A stretch of 64,000 nt of DNA, taken from positions 26,786 to 90,785 of the forward strand of contig NZ_SMAC01000009.1 in the NCBI RefSeq assembly GCF_004342115.1, written 5' to 3'. The notes beneath the pieces are model-generated. The model worked only from the letters and a program-made list of their open reading frames with translations. It did no database searches and had not been told where the DNA came from. A program made the position numbers and the translations under genes. Shown here piece after piece: positions 52,186 to 62,562 of this stretch. Position 1 is the stretch's first letter, and every line of letters starts with the position of its first letter. Source of the stretch: Mannheimia haemolytica. GTDB lineage: Bacteria > Pseudomonadota > Gammaproteobacteria > Enterobacterales > Pasteurellaceae.

Positions 52186-52204
52186 GAGAATTGTTTTTAA
52201 TATC
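52186..52204 (+). promoter_or_regulatory. Possible Fur box before the FetA-like gene
   Basis: GAGAATTGTTTTTAATATC matches 12 of 19 positions of the classical Fur consensus and lies 48 bases before the start codon. The match is modest; the iron-receptor function of the gene makes it worth noting. The rest of 51973-52251 shows only an uptake sequence near 52071. Confidence 0.3.
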
Positions 52205-52251
52205 AAAATTTTGGTAATCCTCTTAAATAATTTACCTAAGGAAATAAACAG

Positions 52252-54348
52252 ATGAAAAACTTCAAATTACTTCCGGTTTCTGCTGCGGTATTAAGCGTGC
52301 TTGCAGCGAACGCATTTGCTGAAACAGTAGCAACGGATGCAGCGGTTTTAGATACGGTTACAGTAACTGACAACCAAGGTTTAAAAGTACAAACCAATGT
52401 AGTTACAACTCAGAAAAAAGAAGAAAGTACTCAAACAGACTTACGTGGTTTATTAAAAGATGAGCCGGCAATTAGCTTAGGTGGTGGTAACGGTACATCA
52501 CAATATCTCTATATTCGTGGTATGGGTCAAAACTCAATTGATGTAAAAGTAGATAACACTTACTCAGATAGCCAAATTTTGTATCACCAAGGTCGCCATA
52601 TGTTAGATCCTGCACTTGTAGGTACGGTTACAGTACAAAAAGGTGCGGGTAGTGCTTCAGCCGGTATTGGTCAAACTAATGGTGCAGTAATTGCTAAAAC
52701 CGTTGATGCATTAGATTTATTAAAAAACAGCGATAAAAACTTCGGTGCAAAATTAGGTACTGGCTTCAGCACAAACCACGCTCACAATTTCAATGCAACC
52801 TTATATGGTAAAGGCGAAATCTTTGATGCTTTAGTCTCAGGTAATCTTGTGAGAGATCGCGACTATAAAGGCGGTAAAGATTACGTAAACCAATTCGGCA
52901 CAAACCGTGTACCATACAGTGCGTTAGATAAAAGTAGCTTCTTAGCGAAATTAGGTGCAACTCTTGGTGATCATCGCTTTGTATTAAGTCATTCTAATGA
53001 GCGAAATGAAGGGGAGCGTTTGGTTCGTGAAGAGTTTGATGCAGCACCTGTAGGTACTAAAGGTAGCCGTGTAACTTTAGATCGTCAAGCACCGGCAAAT
53101 CGTAGAATGACAGTACAAAGAACTAACTTAGAGTGGACTGGTAAAAACTTAGGTTTTGCTCAAGAAGCAACAGCTAACGTGTATCAGTTAGTACAAGGTC
53201 GTTGGTCTGAGAATGAAACACGTAATGGTTATGCTGGTGGTGTAGATTATGCAACCAAAACTAAAATAGTAACCCACGGTGCAAACGTAAACTTTGATTC
53301 TGCCCTTCACGAAAATGTATTATTAAAATACGGTGTGAACTATCGCCACCAAGAGACTAAACCATATGCTAAATTTAGTCATCAATTAGTGAACCAAGAG
53401 AAAACCGACACCGGTGTATATCTTGAAGCGATTACTGCTCCGGTTGATAAAGTGACTTTAACCACTGGTGTACGTTACGACCACTTCAAATTCAAAGCAA
53501 TGGACGGTAAAAAACGTAGTGAGGGTGCATTTAACCCAAGTGTAGGCATTATTTATGAGCCAATTCAGCATTTAAGTTTTAGTGCAAGCCATAACTACGC
53601 AACTCGTAGCCCTCGTATGCACGATGCGTTACTATCTCACGGACGTCGTGGTGTTGTATCAATTGCTAACAATACTAAAGCAGAACAAGCTCGTAGTACG
53701 GAGATTGGTTTTAACTATAATGACGGCACCTTCAGCTTTGACGGTAGCTATTTCTGGCAAAACATCAAAGATGCTTTAGGTACATCAACCGGTCGTAACA
53801 ACCATCTATGTCCTGAACTGACACCTAATACTAATAATAAAGAGTGCTACTCAGAAATTATCAATGCAGGTACTATTAAAAACCGTGGTTACGAGTTAAA
53901 CGCAGGCTACCACAACAACGGTTTTACTGCTCGTGTTGGTGTTGCACATAGCAAGCCTCGTTTCCAAGGTGATAGATTAAGTACTAACCCTGAGTATGCA
54001 TCTGCAATCGGTCGTACTTGGACAGCATCTTTAAGCTATCGCTTTGACCAACCAAACTTAGAAGTTGGAGTACATCACCGCATTATTGAAAAAGTTAAAG
54101 CTGAAGATAACTACTTTGTTATGAATAATAATGGTATTCCTCAATTTGGACGTGGTGGTCCAACAGGTAAAGACGGTTATAACGTAACTGATATTACCTT
54201 AAACTGGAAACCGTTGAATGATGATAGCGTGAATGTAAACTTTGCTGTAGATAACGTAGCAAATAAAAAATACAACGCACACGGTCAGCGTGGTCAATTA
54301 TCAGCTCGTGGACGTGAATTCCGTGCAGGTGTGAACTACACATTCTAA
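52252..54348 (+). CDS. TonB-dependent outer-membrane receptor, FetA/FrpB type
   Basis: A 698-residue outer-membrane receptor with a signal peptide ending AFA (residue 23). It follows Neisseria FetA/FrpB closely. The TonB box region is LDTVTVTDNQGLK. The plug contains LRGLLKDEPAISLGGGNGTS, YIRGMGQNSIDVKVDN and VQKGAGSASAGIGQTNGAVI. The barrel shows FSASHNYATRSPRMHDALLS and ends with a terminal Phe (VNYTF) for BAM insertion. FetA imports ferric siderophores such as enterobactin, with periplasmic FetB. No FetB or permease gene is beside it, so its partners are elsewhere. Confidence 0.88.
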   Translation: MKNFKLLPVSAAVLSVLAANAFAETVATDAAVLDTVTVTDNQGLKVQTNVVTTQKKEESTQTDLRGLLKDEPAISLGGGNGTSQYLYIRGMGQNSIDVKVDNTYSDSQILYHQGRHMLDPALVGTVTVQKGAGSASAGIGQTNGAVIAKTVDALDLLKNSDKNFGAKLGTGFSTNHAHNFNATLYGKGEIFDALVSGNLVRDRDYKGGKDYVNQFGTNRVPYSALDKSSFLAKLGATLGDHRFVLSHSNERNEGERLVREEFDAAPVGTKGSRVTLDRQAPANRRMTVQRTNLEWTGKNLGFAQEATANVYQLVQGRWSENETRNGYAGGVDYATKTKIVTHGANVNFDSALHENVLLKYGVNYRHQETKPYAKFSHQLVNQEKTDTGVYLEAITAPVDKVTLTTGVRYDHFKFKAMDGKKRSEGAFNPSVGIIYEPIQHLSFSASHNYATRSPRMHDALLSHGRRGVVSIANNTKAEQARSTEIGFNYNDGTFSFDGSYFWQNIKDALGTSTGRNNHLCPELTPNTNNKECYSEIINAGTIKNRGYELNAGYHNNGFTARVGVAHSKPRFQGDRLSTNPEYASAIGRTWTASLSYRFDQPNLEVGVHHRIIEKVKAEDNYFVMNNNGIPQFGRGGPTGKDGYNVTDITLNWKPLNDDSVNVNFAVDNVANKKYNAHGQRGQLSARGREFRAGVNYTF

Positions 54349-54366
54349 TCTAATCCCATTTAGTCA

Positions 54367-54394
54367 AAACGCCCGAATTATCGGGCGTTTTTTA
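54367..54394 (+). terminator. Terminator of the FetA-like gene
   Basis: AAACGCCCGA (54367-54376) pairs with TCGGGCGTTT (54381-54390), loop ATTA, followed by more T residues. Confidence 0.9.
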
Positions 54395-54463
54395 TGGCTT
54401 ACAAGCGGTTATATTTCAGTGATTTTTGCAAATAAAAAACCGACTATTTTAGTCGTTTGTTAT

Positions 54464-54751
54464 TTAAATGCGTGGATAAAGTCTGCTACTATGAATAATG
54501 GTAATAATCCACACTTCATTTTCTAATTCGGTATAAACAATACTATAACGCCTAGTGAATGCTTCTCTTGTGCCATCTTCTCTTAAACGTCCAGCCGCAG
54601 AGGGCATATAAGCGATAGTCTCAAATTTTTGGTAAATATCTTCTTGTAAGCGAATTCCACTACTTTCAAAACCAGTATATTCAATTACGCTCGCTAAAAT
54701 TTCTTCAATATCATTTTGAGCTCTACTGCTAATTCGTAATGTTTTAGCCAT
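54464..54751 (-). CDS. ParE/RelE superfamily toxin
   Basis: A 95-residue basic protein with the ParE pattern: RISSRAQNDIEEILASVIEY forms the helical start, followed by FETIAYMPSAAGRLREDGTR and the core strands RYSIVYTELENEVWIITIIHSSRLY. The frame is open from 54802, but the Met at 54751 (MAKTLRIS) is the likely start because it overlaps the antitoxin end by eight bases. ParE-like toxins inhibit gyrase, while RelE-like members cut mRNA; which applies is not clear. Confidence 0.82.
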   Translation of the reverse strand: MAKTLRISSRAQNDIEEILASVIEYTGFESSGIRLQEDIYQKFETIAYMPSAAGRLREDGTREAFTRRYSIVYTELENEVWIITIIHSSRLYPRI

Positions 54752-54923
54752 AAATGATATTCTCTTGTTCAAAGTTTGCGAGTTCTCTTGCTTTACGTTC
54801 AATCAGTTGTTTGGTTCGTGCTTTTGATTCATCGAGTGAAAGACCATTACCTGATTGCATATCTTCTAAGCCAAGGCGAATTTTTTCTGCTAGGAATTCA
54901 TCATAGCCTTTCTCTTTAAACAT
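54744..54923 (-). CDS. Antitoxin partner of the ParE-like toxin
   Basis: A 59-residue gene starting at the CAT at 54921-54923, with AGGAG upstream, and ending in TAA at 54744, inside the toxin start. The product (MFKEKGYDEFLAEKIRLGLE onward) is acidic at the front and has a long charged helix near the end (ARTKQLIERKARELANFEQE), as expected for a ParD/YacA-type antitoxin that wraps its toxin. Tight overlap with the toxin gene supports the pairing. Confidence 0.78.
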   Translation of the reverse strand: MFKEKGYDEFLAEKIRLGLEDMQSGNGLSLDESKARTKQLIERKARELANFEQENIIYG

Positions 54924-55097
54924 AATCTGCTCCTATTAAGATATAATTAAAAGCATTGTCTGCTTTTAATTTTGAGTTGTCAAATTAACTTATTTTTAAA
55001 TTATCTTTTAAAACAGATTGATAGAGGGGACCTTCTTTGAAAGGTATTCATTAGTATTGAACAAATTTATTTGATACTAATGAATAAATGTATCTAA

Positions 55098-55146
55098 CAG
55101 CAAACGTCTGACAAATATAGCAATCGTTTGCGCAATCGTTTATAAT
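55098..55146 (+). promoter_or_regulatory. PurR-type boxes and promoter of purL
   Basis: GCAATCGTTTGC (55120-55131) differs from the perfect PurR core GCAAACGTTTGC at one base. A second, weaker copy, GCAAACGTCTGA, lies at 55100-55111, and a third, GCAATCGTTTAT, at 55132-55143. TATAAT at 55141-55146 is the likely -10 element. Confidence 0.6.
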
Positions 55147-55184
55147 CGGTTTAGTTTTTCATCTTAAATAGGAAAATCCAAAGA

Positions 55185-58100
55185 ATGACAATCCAAACCT
55201 TCCGTGGCTCGCCTGCCTTATCTGCTTTTCGCATTCAACAACTTCTGCAAAAATTCCAACAAAATCAATTACCTGTAAAATCAGTTTATGCGGAGTTTTT
55301 GCATTTTGTGGCATTAAATCGACCGCTTGTAGCCGATGAAGAAAACAAAATCAAAGAGTTATTGCACTACGGTCCAACGCTGGAAGAAGACGAGCCGACA
55401 GGGTTTTGCCTGATTGTTACCCCTCGTATCGGCACGATTTCCTCGTGGTCGTCTAAGGCAACCGACATCGCCCATAACTGCGGTTTGGCAGCAGTAGAGC
55501 GAATTGAGCGTGGCACGGCATATTATTTAGAATTTTCTGAAACGCCGAACGAAAGTCAACTTACGACGTTGAAAGGCTTATTACACGACCGTATGATGGA
55601 AACGGTGCTGGATAACGAAAGCCAAGCCGAACAGCTTTTCGCTCAGCAAGAGCCGAAGCCGTTTACTTCGGTGGATATTTTAGGCGGTGGTCGTGAGGCT
55701 CTTGAAGAGGCGAACGTGAATTTAGGTTTGGCATTGGCGGAAGATGAAATTGATTATTTGGTAGAAAATTTCACCGCACTTGGACGCAACCCGAACGATA
55801 TTGAACTGTATATGTTCGCCCAAGCCAACTCCGAGCACTGTCGCCACAAAATTTTTAACGCAGACTGGACGATTGACGGCGTGAAACAGGAAAAATCCCT
55901 GTTCAAAATGATCAAAAACACCTTCGAGAAAACCCCAGACTATGTGCTTTCCGCTTATAAAGACAATGCCGCCGTGATGGAAGGTTCAACGGTCGGCCGT
56001 TTCTTTCCAGATCAAGACGGGCAATATCGTTACCATCAAGAAGATGCGCATATTTTAATGAAAGTGGAAACCCATAATCATCCGACTGCTATCTCGCCAT
56101 TCCCTGGTGCAGCGACAGGTTCGGGCGGTGAAATTCGTGATGAAGGGGCAACTGGGCGTGGAGCGAAGCCGAAAGCAGGTTTGACAGGCTTCTCGGTCTC
56201 AAATTTGGTTATTCCAAACTTTGAACAGCCGTGGGAAAACCCGCTCTCTAAACCGAGCCGTATTGCTTCTGCGTTAGATATTATGATCGAAGGCCCACTT
56301 GGCGGTGCTGCATTTAATAATGAGTTCGGTCGCCCAGCATTGCTTGGCTACTTCCGCACTTACGAAGAAAAAGTAAATAGTTTTGCAGGTGAGGAAGTGC
56401 GGGGTTACCATAAACCAATTATGCTTGCTGGCGGTATTGGCAACATTCGTGCTGAACACGTGCAAAAAGGCGAAATCCCAGTGGGAGCAAAATTAATTGT
56501 GCTTGGCGGCCCTGCGATGAATATTGGCTTGGGTGGCGGTGCGGCTTCGTCTATGGCTTCGGGCAAATCGAAAGAGAATTTGGATTTTGCCTCGGTTCAG
56601 CGTGAAAACCCAGAAATGGAACGTCGCTGCCAAGAAGTGATCGACCGTTGCTGGCAGATGGGGGCGGAGAACCCAATTTTATTTATTCACGACGTGGGGG
56701 CTGGCGGTTTATCAAATGCGATGCCTGAATTGGTTCACGACGGCGAACGTGGCGGTAAGTTTGATTTGCGTAACATCTTGTGCGATGAAAAAGGAATGTC
56801 GCCACTTGAAATTTGGTGTAACGAATCGCAAGAGCGTTATGTGCTTGCCGTTTCCCCTGAAAAACTCGACATTTTCACAGCATTGTGCGAAAGGGAAAGA
56901 GCCCCATTTGCGGTGATTGGCGAGGCAACGAAAGAGAAGCATTTAACCCTTGCTGACACACATTTCAACAATAAGCCGATCGATTTGCCGATGAATGTAC
57001 TGCTTGGTAAAACCCCGAAAATGCAACGAGATGCTTCGTCAAAAACCGTAAAAAATCCACCGCTTGTCACCGCTGATATTGATCCCAAAGAGGCATTTCA
57101 TCGTGTATTACGTTTGCCTGCGGTGGCGGAAAAAACCTTCCTGATTACTATCGGAGACCGTTCGGTAACCGGTATGGTTGCACAAGATCAGATGGTCGGT
57201 CCGTGGCAAATTCCAGTGGCGGATTGTGCTGTCACCACCGCAAGTTTAGACAGCTATCACGGTGAAGCAATGTCAATTGGCGAGCGATCACCTGTTGCTT
57301 TGCTTGACTTTGCTGCCTCAGCTCGCCTCGCCGTGGCAGAAAGCATTACTAACATTGCTGCAACCAACATTGGTGATATTAAACGGATTAAACTTTCAGC
57401 AAACTGGATGTCAGCAGCAGGTCACGAGGGGGAAGATGCAGGGCTTTATGAAGCCGTAAAAGCCGTGGGCGAAGAGCTTTGCCCTGCACTTGGCATTACA
57501 ATCCCAGTGGGTAAAGACTCAATGTCGATGCGAACCACTTGGGAAGAGAACGGCGAACAAAAATCGGTAACTGCTCCTCTTTCTCTCGTGATTTCCGCAT
57601 TCGCCCGTGTGGAAGATGTGCGTAAAACCGTTACCCCACAACTTCGTACCGACAAAGGCGACACTCGCTTGCTGTTAATCGACTTAGGCGAAGGTAACAA
57701 CCGCTTAGGTGCGACCGCTCTGGCTCAAGTGTATAAACAGATCGGCGACAAACCAGCTGATGTGGTCAATGTTGAACGCTTAAAAGGCTTCTTCAATGCA
57801 ATACAAATTCTTGTCGCACAAGAAAAACTACTCGCCTACCACGATAAATCAGATGGCGGTTTAATTACCACTCTTGCGGAAATGGCCTTTGCCGGAAATT
57901 GCAAAATTCGTGCTGAAATCGACCGCTTGGGAACAGACGACTTAGGCGTGCTGTTCAACGAAGAACTTGGGGCAGTTATTCAAGTTAAAACCTCTGATTT
58001 AGAGAGCGTACAAGCGGTATTAAAAGCGGAAAATCTTGCAAATCTTACCTACGATATCGGTTCAGTCGCACAGGGTGATGGCTTTGAAATTACCCGAAAT

Positions 58101-59084
58101 GGCGAAATGGTATTCAGCCAAAAACGCTCCGAACTGCGAGGCATTTGGGCGGAATTGACCCACCAAATGCAGCGTTTGCGTGATAATCCTGAATGTGCAG
58201 ACCAAGAGTTTGAAGCGAAAAAAGACCCGAATAACAAAGGCTTATCGGCGTTTTTAACCTATGATGTGAATGAAGACATTGCCCTGCCTTTCATCAACAA
58301 AGGCACGAAACCAACCATCGCTATCTTGCGTGAGCAAGGCGTAAACAGCCACTACGAAATGGCGGCAGCGTTCGACCGTGCTGGTTTTAATGCAATTGAC
58401 TTGCATATGTCCGACTTGATCTCTGGTAGACGTAACCTAAACGACTTCAACGCAATGGTGGCGTGCGGTGGTTTTTCTTACGGCGACGTACTGGGTGCGG
58501 GCGGCGGCTGGGCGAAATCAATCCTATTCAACCCAATGTTGCGTGATCAATTCAGCCAATTCTTCGTTAACCCGAACACGCTGGCATTAGGGGTATGTAA
58601 TGGTTGCCAAATGGTCTCCAATCTAGCGGAAATTATTCCAGGCACAGAAAACTGGCCACGCTTCGTGCGTAATAAATCCGAACGTTTTGAAGCTCGTGCC
58701 GCAATGGTGAAAATCAACGACACCAACTCGCTCTGGTTCAATGGAATAGCTGGCAGCCATATGCCGATTGCAGTCAGCCACGGTGAAGGACAGGTGGAAT
58801 TCAAGCGGTCGGAACAGCTCGAAAACTTGCAAAAACAGAACTTGGTCATTGCCCAATATGTCGATAGCCATCTCAACCCAACCGAACAATACCCAGCCAA
58901 CCCGAACGGATCGGCGTTGGGTATCACCGCTATCGGTAATACAGACGGACGAGTCGCTATTATGATGCCACACCCTGAACGTGTGTTCCGTGCGGTCAGT
59001 AACTCTTGGTGCCCAGAAGATTGGACGGAAGATGGAGCGTGGATGCGGTTGTTTAGAAATGCGAGAGTGGCGTTGAAGTATTAA
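55185..59084 (+). CDS. purL: Phosphoribosylformylglycinamidine synthase (FGAR amidotransferase)
   Basis: A 1299-residue single-chain purine enzyme (E. coli 1295). It converts FGAR, glutamine and ATP to FGAM. Order of parts: PurS-like N-domain, two AIRS-like synthase halves ([17 protein letters not shown] near 220, [20 protein letters not shown] near 300, and [20 protein letters not shown] near 665), then a class I glutaminase domain with the nucleophile Cys in [13 protein letters not shown] near 1135 and the His in [10 protein letters not shown] near 1263. It is a single gene with PurR-type boxes upstream. Confidence 0.97.
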   Translation: MTIQTFRGSPALSAFRIQQLLQKFQQNQLPVKSVYAEFLHFVALNRPLVADEENKIKELLHYGPTLEEDEPTGFCLIVTPRIGTISSWSSKATDIAHNCGLAAVERIERGTAYYLEFSETPNESQLTTLKGLLHDRMMETVLDNESQAEQLFAQQEPKPFTSVDILGGGREALEEANVNLGLALAEDEIDYLVENFTALGRNPNDIELYMFAQANSEHCRHKIFNADWTIDGVKQEKSLFKMIKNTFEKTPDYVLSAYKDNAAVMEGSTVGRFFPDQDGQYRYHQEDAHILMKVETHNHPTAISPFPGAATGSGGEIRDEGATGRGAKPKAGLTGFSVSNLVIPNFEQPWENPLSKPSRIASALDIMIEGPLGGAAFNNEFGRPALLGYFRTYEEKVNSFAGEEVRGYHKPIMLAGGIGNIRAEHVQKGEIPVGAKLIVLGGPAMNIGLGGGAASSMASGKSKENLDFASVQRENPEMERRCQEVIDRCWQMGAENPILFIHDVGAGGLSNAMPELVHDGERGGKFDLRNILCDEKGMSPLEIWCNESQERYVLAVSPEKLDIFTALCERERAPFAVIGEATKEKHLTLADTHFNNKPIDLPMNVLLGKTPKMQRDASSKTVKNPPLVTADIDPKEAFHRVLRLPAVAEKTFLITIGDRSVTGMVAQDQMVGPWQIPVADCAVTTASLDSYHGEAMSIGERSPVALLDFAASARLAVAESITNIAATNIGDIKRIKLSANWMSAAGHEGEDAGLYEAVKAVGEELCPALGITIPVGKDSMSMRTTWEENGEQKSVTAPLSLVISAFARVEDVRKTVTPQLRTDKGDTRLLLIDLGEGNNRLGATALAQVYKQIGDKPADVVNVERLKGFFNAIQILVAQEKLLAYHDKSDGGLITTLAEMAFAGNCKIRAEIDRLGTDDLGVLFNEELGAVIQVKTSDLESVQAVLKAENLANLTYDIGSVAQGDGFEITRNGEMVFSQKRSELRGIWAELTHQMQRLRDNPECADQEFEAKKDPNNKGLSAFLTYDVNEDIALPFINKGTKPTIAILREQGVNSHYEMAAAFDRAGFNAIDLHMSDLISGRRNLNDFNAMVACGGFSYGDVLGAGGGWAKSILFNPMLRDQFSQFFVNPNTLALGVCNGCQMVSNLAEIIPGTENWPRFVRNKSERFEARAAMVKINDTNSLWFNGIAGSHMPIAVSHGEGQVEFKRSEQLENLQKQNLVIAQYVDSHLNPTEQYPANPNGSALGITAIGNTDGRVAIMMPHPERVFRAVSNSWCPEDWTEDGAWMRLFRNARVALKY

Positions 59085-59153
59085 AAATCTACCTTCGTAG
59101 TGATCTGCCCCCATAGGGGGCGATTAAAATTCGAATTCATAGAACCCGAATTT

Positions 59154-59345
59154 TTATATATCTGATAAACGAAGTTGTTTATCCTCTAATTCGTGCTTTT
59201 CCTGATATTTCAAGTACTTTCTTATCATTTCTGCATTGACATCTACGGTGTCTACGCAGTAGCCTCTTGCCACAAAAGTGGGTTGCCCCACAATTTATGC
59301 TTACGTAAATAGGGAAACTTATTGAAAAATCTTATTGGACCCTGT
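59154..59345 (-). mobile_element. IS200/IS605-type transposase remnant
   Basis: Minus-strand sequence encodes the end of a Y1 transposase (ARGYCVDTVDVNAEMIRKYL then KYQEKHELEDKQL), stopping at 59154. Upstream, FFNKFPYLRKHKLWGN continues the homology but in another frame, so a frameshift breaks it near 59290. The catalytic His-rich part is missing. CCCCC-ATA-GGGGG at 59108-59120 may be an element-end hairpin. Confidence 0.75.
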
Positions 59346-59383
59346 TCACCCTTTTAAATGCCCCATTACGTCTTATACAGAAA

Positions 59384-59635
59384 ATGAACGTGATTTATTT
59401 GAACGGTCAATTCTACCTTAATAGAAAGTGGTTTTTAGTTAGCAATCAAAATCACATTAACGGAATTGAGAATTTGGAGAGTCAGGCAAAATGCTATTTG
59501 CGTAAATTTAACGGCGTTCCTAAAGTACATGAATTCTATTTGAAAGAATGCAGATGGCGTTTTAATCTCAGTAACTTAAAATATCAAGTTTTCTTTTTAA
59601 AACAATTGGTTAAATTGAGTTTCTAGGATAGCCCC
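59384..59635 (+). mobile_element. IS1016-like (IS1595 family) remnant, right end
   Basis: The open frame 59384-59626 gives the transposase C-terminus (NQNHINGIENLESQAKCYL, then KECRWRFN), similar to but diverged from the copy at the window end. The element edge CTAGGATAGCCCC ends at 59635 and is the complement of the GGGGCTGTCCTAG edge at 63733. The 5' two-thirds of the element are missing. Confidence 0.8.
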
Positions 59636-59838
59636 TTATTTTTATAATCCTCTATTTAAGTGCATATTTCTATTTATGCTAATCGTCTAACGTATCCTTT
59701 TATTATAATATTGAACATGATTACTATTTTCGTCTTGTGCTATACTAGACTCGCGCAATAAAGGCACACTTCTTTCTTCAGTGTCTTTAGCGTTGCGATT
59801 TAAATTTAATTACATTTTTTATAGGAAAGACAATAGAA

Positions 59839-62118
59839 ATGAAGATCAAAAAATATGTATTTCACCTGACTTGTACAACACTTATCTGCCCCTTACCTAG
59901 GGTATTCGCAGAGGAAGGTTATATGTTAGATACGGTTGAGGTTAAAGCCCAAGCAATAAAAAAAACAGATGAAGTTTTCATTAAAACAGGGGCAATAAGC
60001 ACCCGAGATAAAATCTTGGAATCAAACCAAAGCTTAGAGACTATTGTTCGTTCTATGCCTGGCGCATTTACACAAATGGATAAATCTCAAGGTGTGGTTT
60101 CTGTTAATATTCGAGGAGGTTCTGGATTTGGGCGAGCTAATAATGCAATAGGCCCAAATTATATGGGAATGCTCGCTGGCAAATACCAATTCAATGACTC
60201 TACTTGGATAGGAGCATTATTTGGGCATAGTTGGCGCAAAATCTCTCAAAATTATAAAATAGGAGGCGGACGAAAAGTTACGGATAGCTCGATTGACCTT
60301 AGTAAAATTGATGATCTAGATAAAGAAAGTTCTACCACCTCACCGTTCAATGCAGCTCATTTAAAACAAAAACCAATGAGTCGTATGGCTAAATTGGAAT
60401 ATGGCGATAAATACCAAACCATCACACTATTACCAAAGTCAGGTAGCGGGTAGACATTTAAAAAACCAAAACAACCAGTTAAATTATCGTTTTCACTTGC
60501 CCGAGTCACCTTGGTTAGATGTTCAAGTGGCCTATGCGGAAAATCAAGGCAAACAAAACTACAACAAAGGGAGCTGAATTAATAATAAATATTTAATTCA
60601 AGGTTTGGCAATTAACAACAAAGCGACAACCTTAAATTTGAGTAACACCTTTAAAGTGTCTCCGTTTAAAGATGGAGAATGGGAAGCAATATTAGGTTTT
60701 AATCGTTTAAAGAACCGCTATAGTAAAAATAGACATCCTGCGGAATTAAACTATAACTTAGAGAATGGCGAAACCAGCGAAAACAACGATTCTGTAGGAA
60801 TGACAGCCGTTCGTAAATCGCTTTATACTTCAACTTTCCAGCCTGATGGCGAACAGAAGTTCGATACTTTTTATCTCGACAATCACTTTAACTATGGTAT
60901 ATGGGGATTGGATATAAACGCAAATATTAATACCGCTCGGTTTATTGGTCAGCGTTTTAAATATTTTCCTTTTGCGATTAGAGAATTGGAGTCAGATATT
61001 AGACAGGCAAGTAGAAATAGGCAGTTTGAGCATTTAAGGTCATTACAATCTCAATTAGACAACTTGCAAAAAAACATTGTACATATATTCCAGATGAGGA
61101 TTTTCCTAATGATCCTGAATTGGGAGAGTTTAACTGTCCTGATGTCAATTTTCCTCATACAGCAACAGGAAAACATAAACGAATTAATTATTCAGCAACC
61201 TTGTCTGCTTATATTCACGATTTATTCACGCCCTTTATTAGTTATTCTCAAACACATCGAGCCCCTAATATTAAAGAAATATTCTTCTCTAATTTAGGTG
61301 ACTATGGTGTAAATACCGCACTACAACCAGAGCAAGCGAAAACAACACAGTTTGGTATTAATGGATTCAAAGAACGGGTATTTAGTGAAGAAGATAAATT
61401 AGGATTTAAAGTGCTATTTTATAACACTCACTTAAAAAACTATATTTATAATGTACAACATACCGCTGTTGGTAGTGCTCCTAGTTTATTCATTTTCCAC
61501 AAAAACTATGAAAAACCAGTAAATATCAAAGGGATAGAATTAGAATTTAGTTATGATATAGGCTCTTTCTATGGCAACTTAGCTTATGCTCGTCAAAATA
61601 CGAATCAACCCGTATCCTTTACAGATGCAAGTTCAAGGGTAGATGCCGCTTCTCATTATGGTTTTAAAACTCAAGGTTTTGGTGCCAGCAAAATTTCAGC
61701 GTTACCAAGAGACTATGGCTCATTGGAGTTAGGGACAAGATGGTTTGATCAAAGACTACAAATTGGCGGAGTGGCAAAATATTACGGAAAAAGTAAACGT
61801 ATTGCGATAGATGAGTTTAACTATACTTATTATCCTGGAACACATATTGTGAAAGAAACTCATCGGCTTGAAGAAACTGTAAATAAACAACCTATTATTG
61901 TTGATTTTTACGTGAGCTACGAACCAATCAAGTCGCTTATATTAAAGTTAGAACTATAAAATGTCTTTGACAAAAAGTACATTGATCCTCTTGATGCTAA
62001 TAATGATGCAGCAAGTCAGAGGGTTTACAATTCTGATATCAGTGATGAACCTATTTATACGCTCAATAATTATGCAAGAGGGAGAACTATAGTGTTTAGC
62101 ACAAGTTATAAATTCTAA
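59839..62118 (+). pseudogene. Degraded TonB-dependent receptor gene
   Basis: Pieces of one outer-membrane receptor in several frames. The start has a signal peptide (ending VFA), the TonB-box region LDTVEVKAQA and the plug motif VNIRGGSGFGRANN, which then jumps directly to NAIGPNYMG, so about 100 plug residues are deleted. A frameshift lies near 60430, an in-frame TGA at 60575, a frameshift near 61100 and another near 61955. The true C-terminus (RGRTIVFSTSYKF) ends at 62118. Layout fits heme/hemoglobin-type receptors of Pasteurellaceae. It lies between two IS1016-like ends. Confidence 0.85.
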
Positions 62119-62120
62119 AT

Positions 62121-62200
62121 GGGGTTGTCCTAGATAAGCTAGCTTAAATTTCCTTTAACTAATTATTTGGTATAGTGACTAAAATTGAGTCTGCACAGTA
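62121..62200 (+). mobile_element. IS1016-like solo left end
   Basis: GGGGTTGTCCTAGATAA begins two bases after the receptor pseudogene and matches the IS edge at 63733. It is followed by a TTTAACT and TATAGT promoter-like pair expected at the transposase end. No transposase coding follows; the right boundary is approximate. Confidence 0.65.
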
Positions 62201-62233
62201 GGTTAAAACCTTATAATATAAGGATTTAACCCA

Positions 62234-62376
62234 GATGGTGCAAGCGTTCACGCTTGTGCCAGTTAATTCCTGTTCTGAAAGTATTTCAGTCATAAGATAA
62301 AAGCCTAAATTAGCCAAGTAAAATTTGGTTTATTTGGGCTTTTGTTTTTGGCACAAGCGTGGACGCTTGCGTCATC
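62234..62376. repeat. Two inverted REP elements upstream of the RAYT gene
   Basis: 62234-62261 and the complement of 62349-62376 are the same 28-base unit with three differences. It has the head GATG, then hairpin AAGCGT-YC-ACGCTT, ending TGTGCCA. The units face opposite ways about 90 bases apart. The second lies 186 bases before the RAYT start, the usual REPtron layout. Confidence 0.8.
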
Positions 62377-62562
62377 ATTTTATTTATCCATCCATTGCTA
62401 TCATTTCAGTATTTCTTTGGCTTATCACAAGCGGTTAAATTTTATCAACACTTTGCAAGTTTTAATGATTTTTGCGATCTAGATCGAAAAAGTTATATTG
62501 GCTTGTGGAATTTAATTTTGAATAGGGTATTTTTCTTATTCCTTTTTAAGTTGAGAAAGGCT

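Noticed and set aside
59839..62118. Programmed frameshifting in the TonB receptor gene
   Set aside because: There is an in-frame stop, at least three separate shifts and a large plug deletion, with no slippery sites seen. Decay explains it better.
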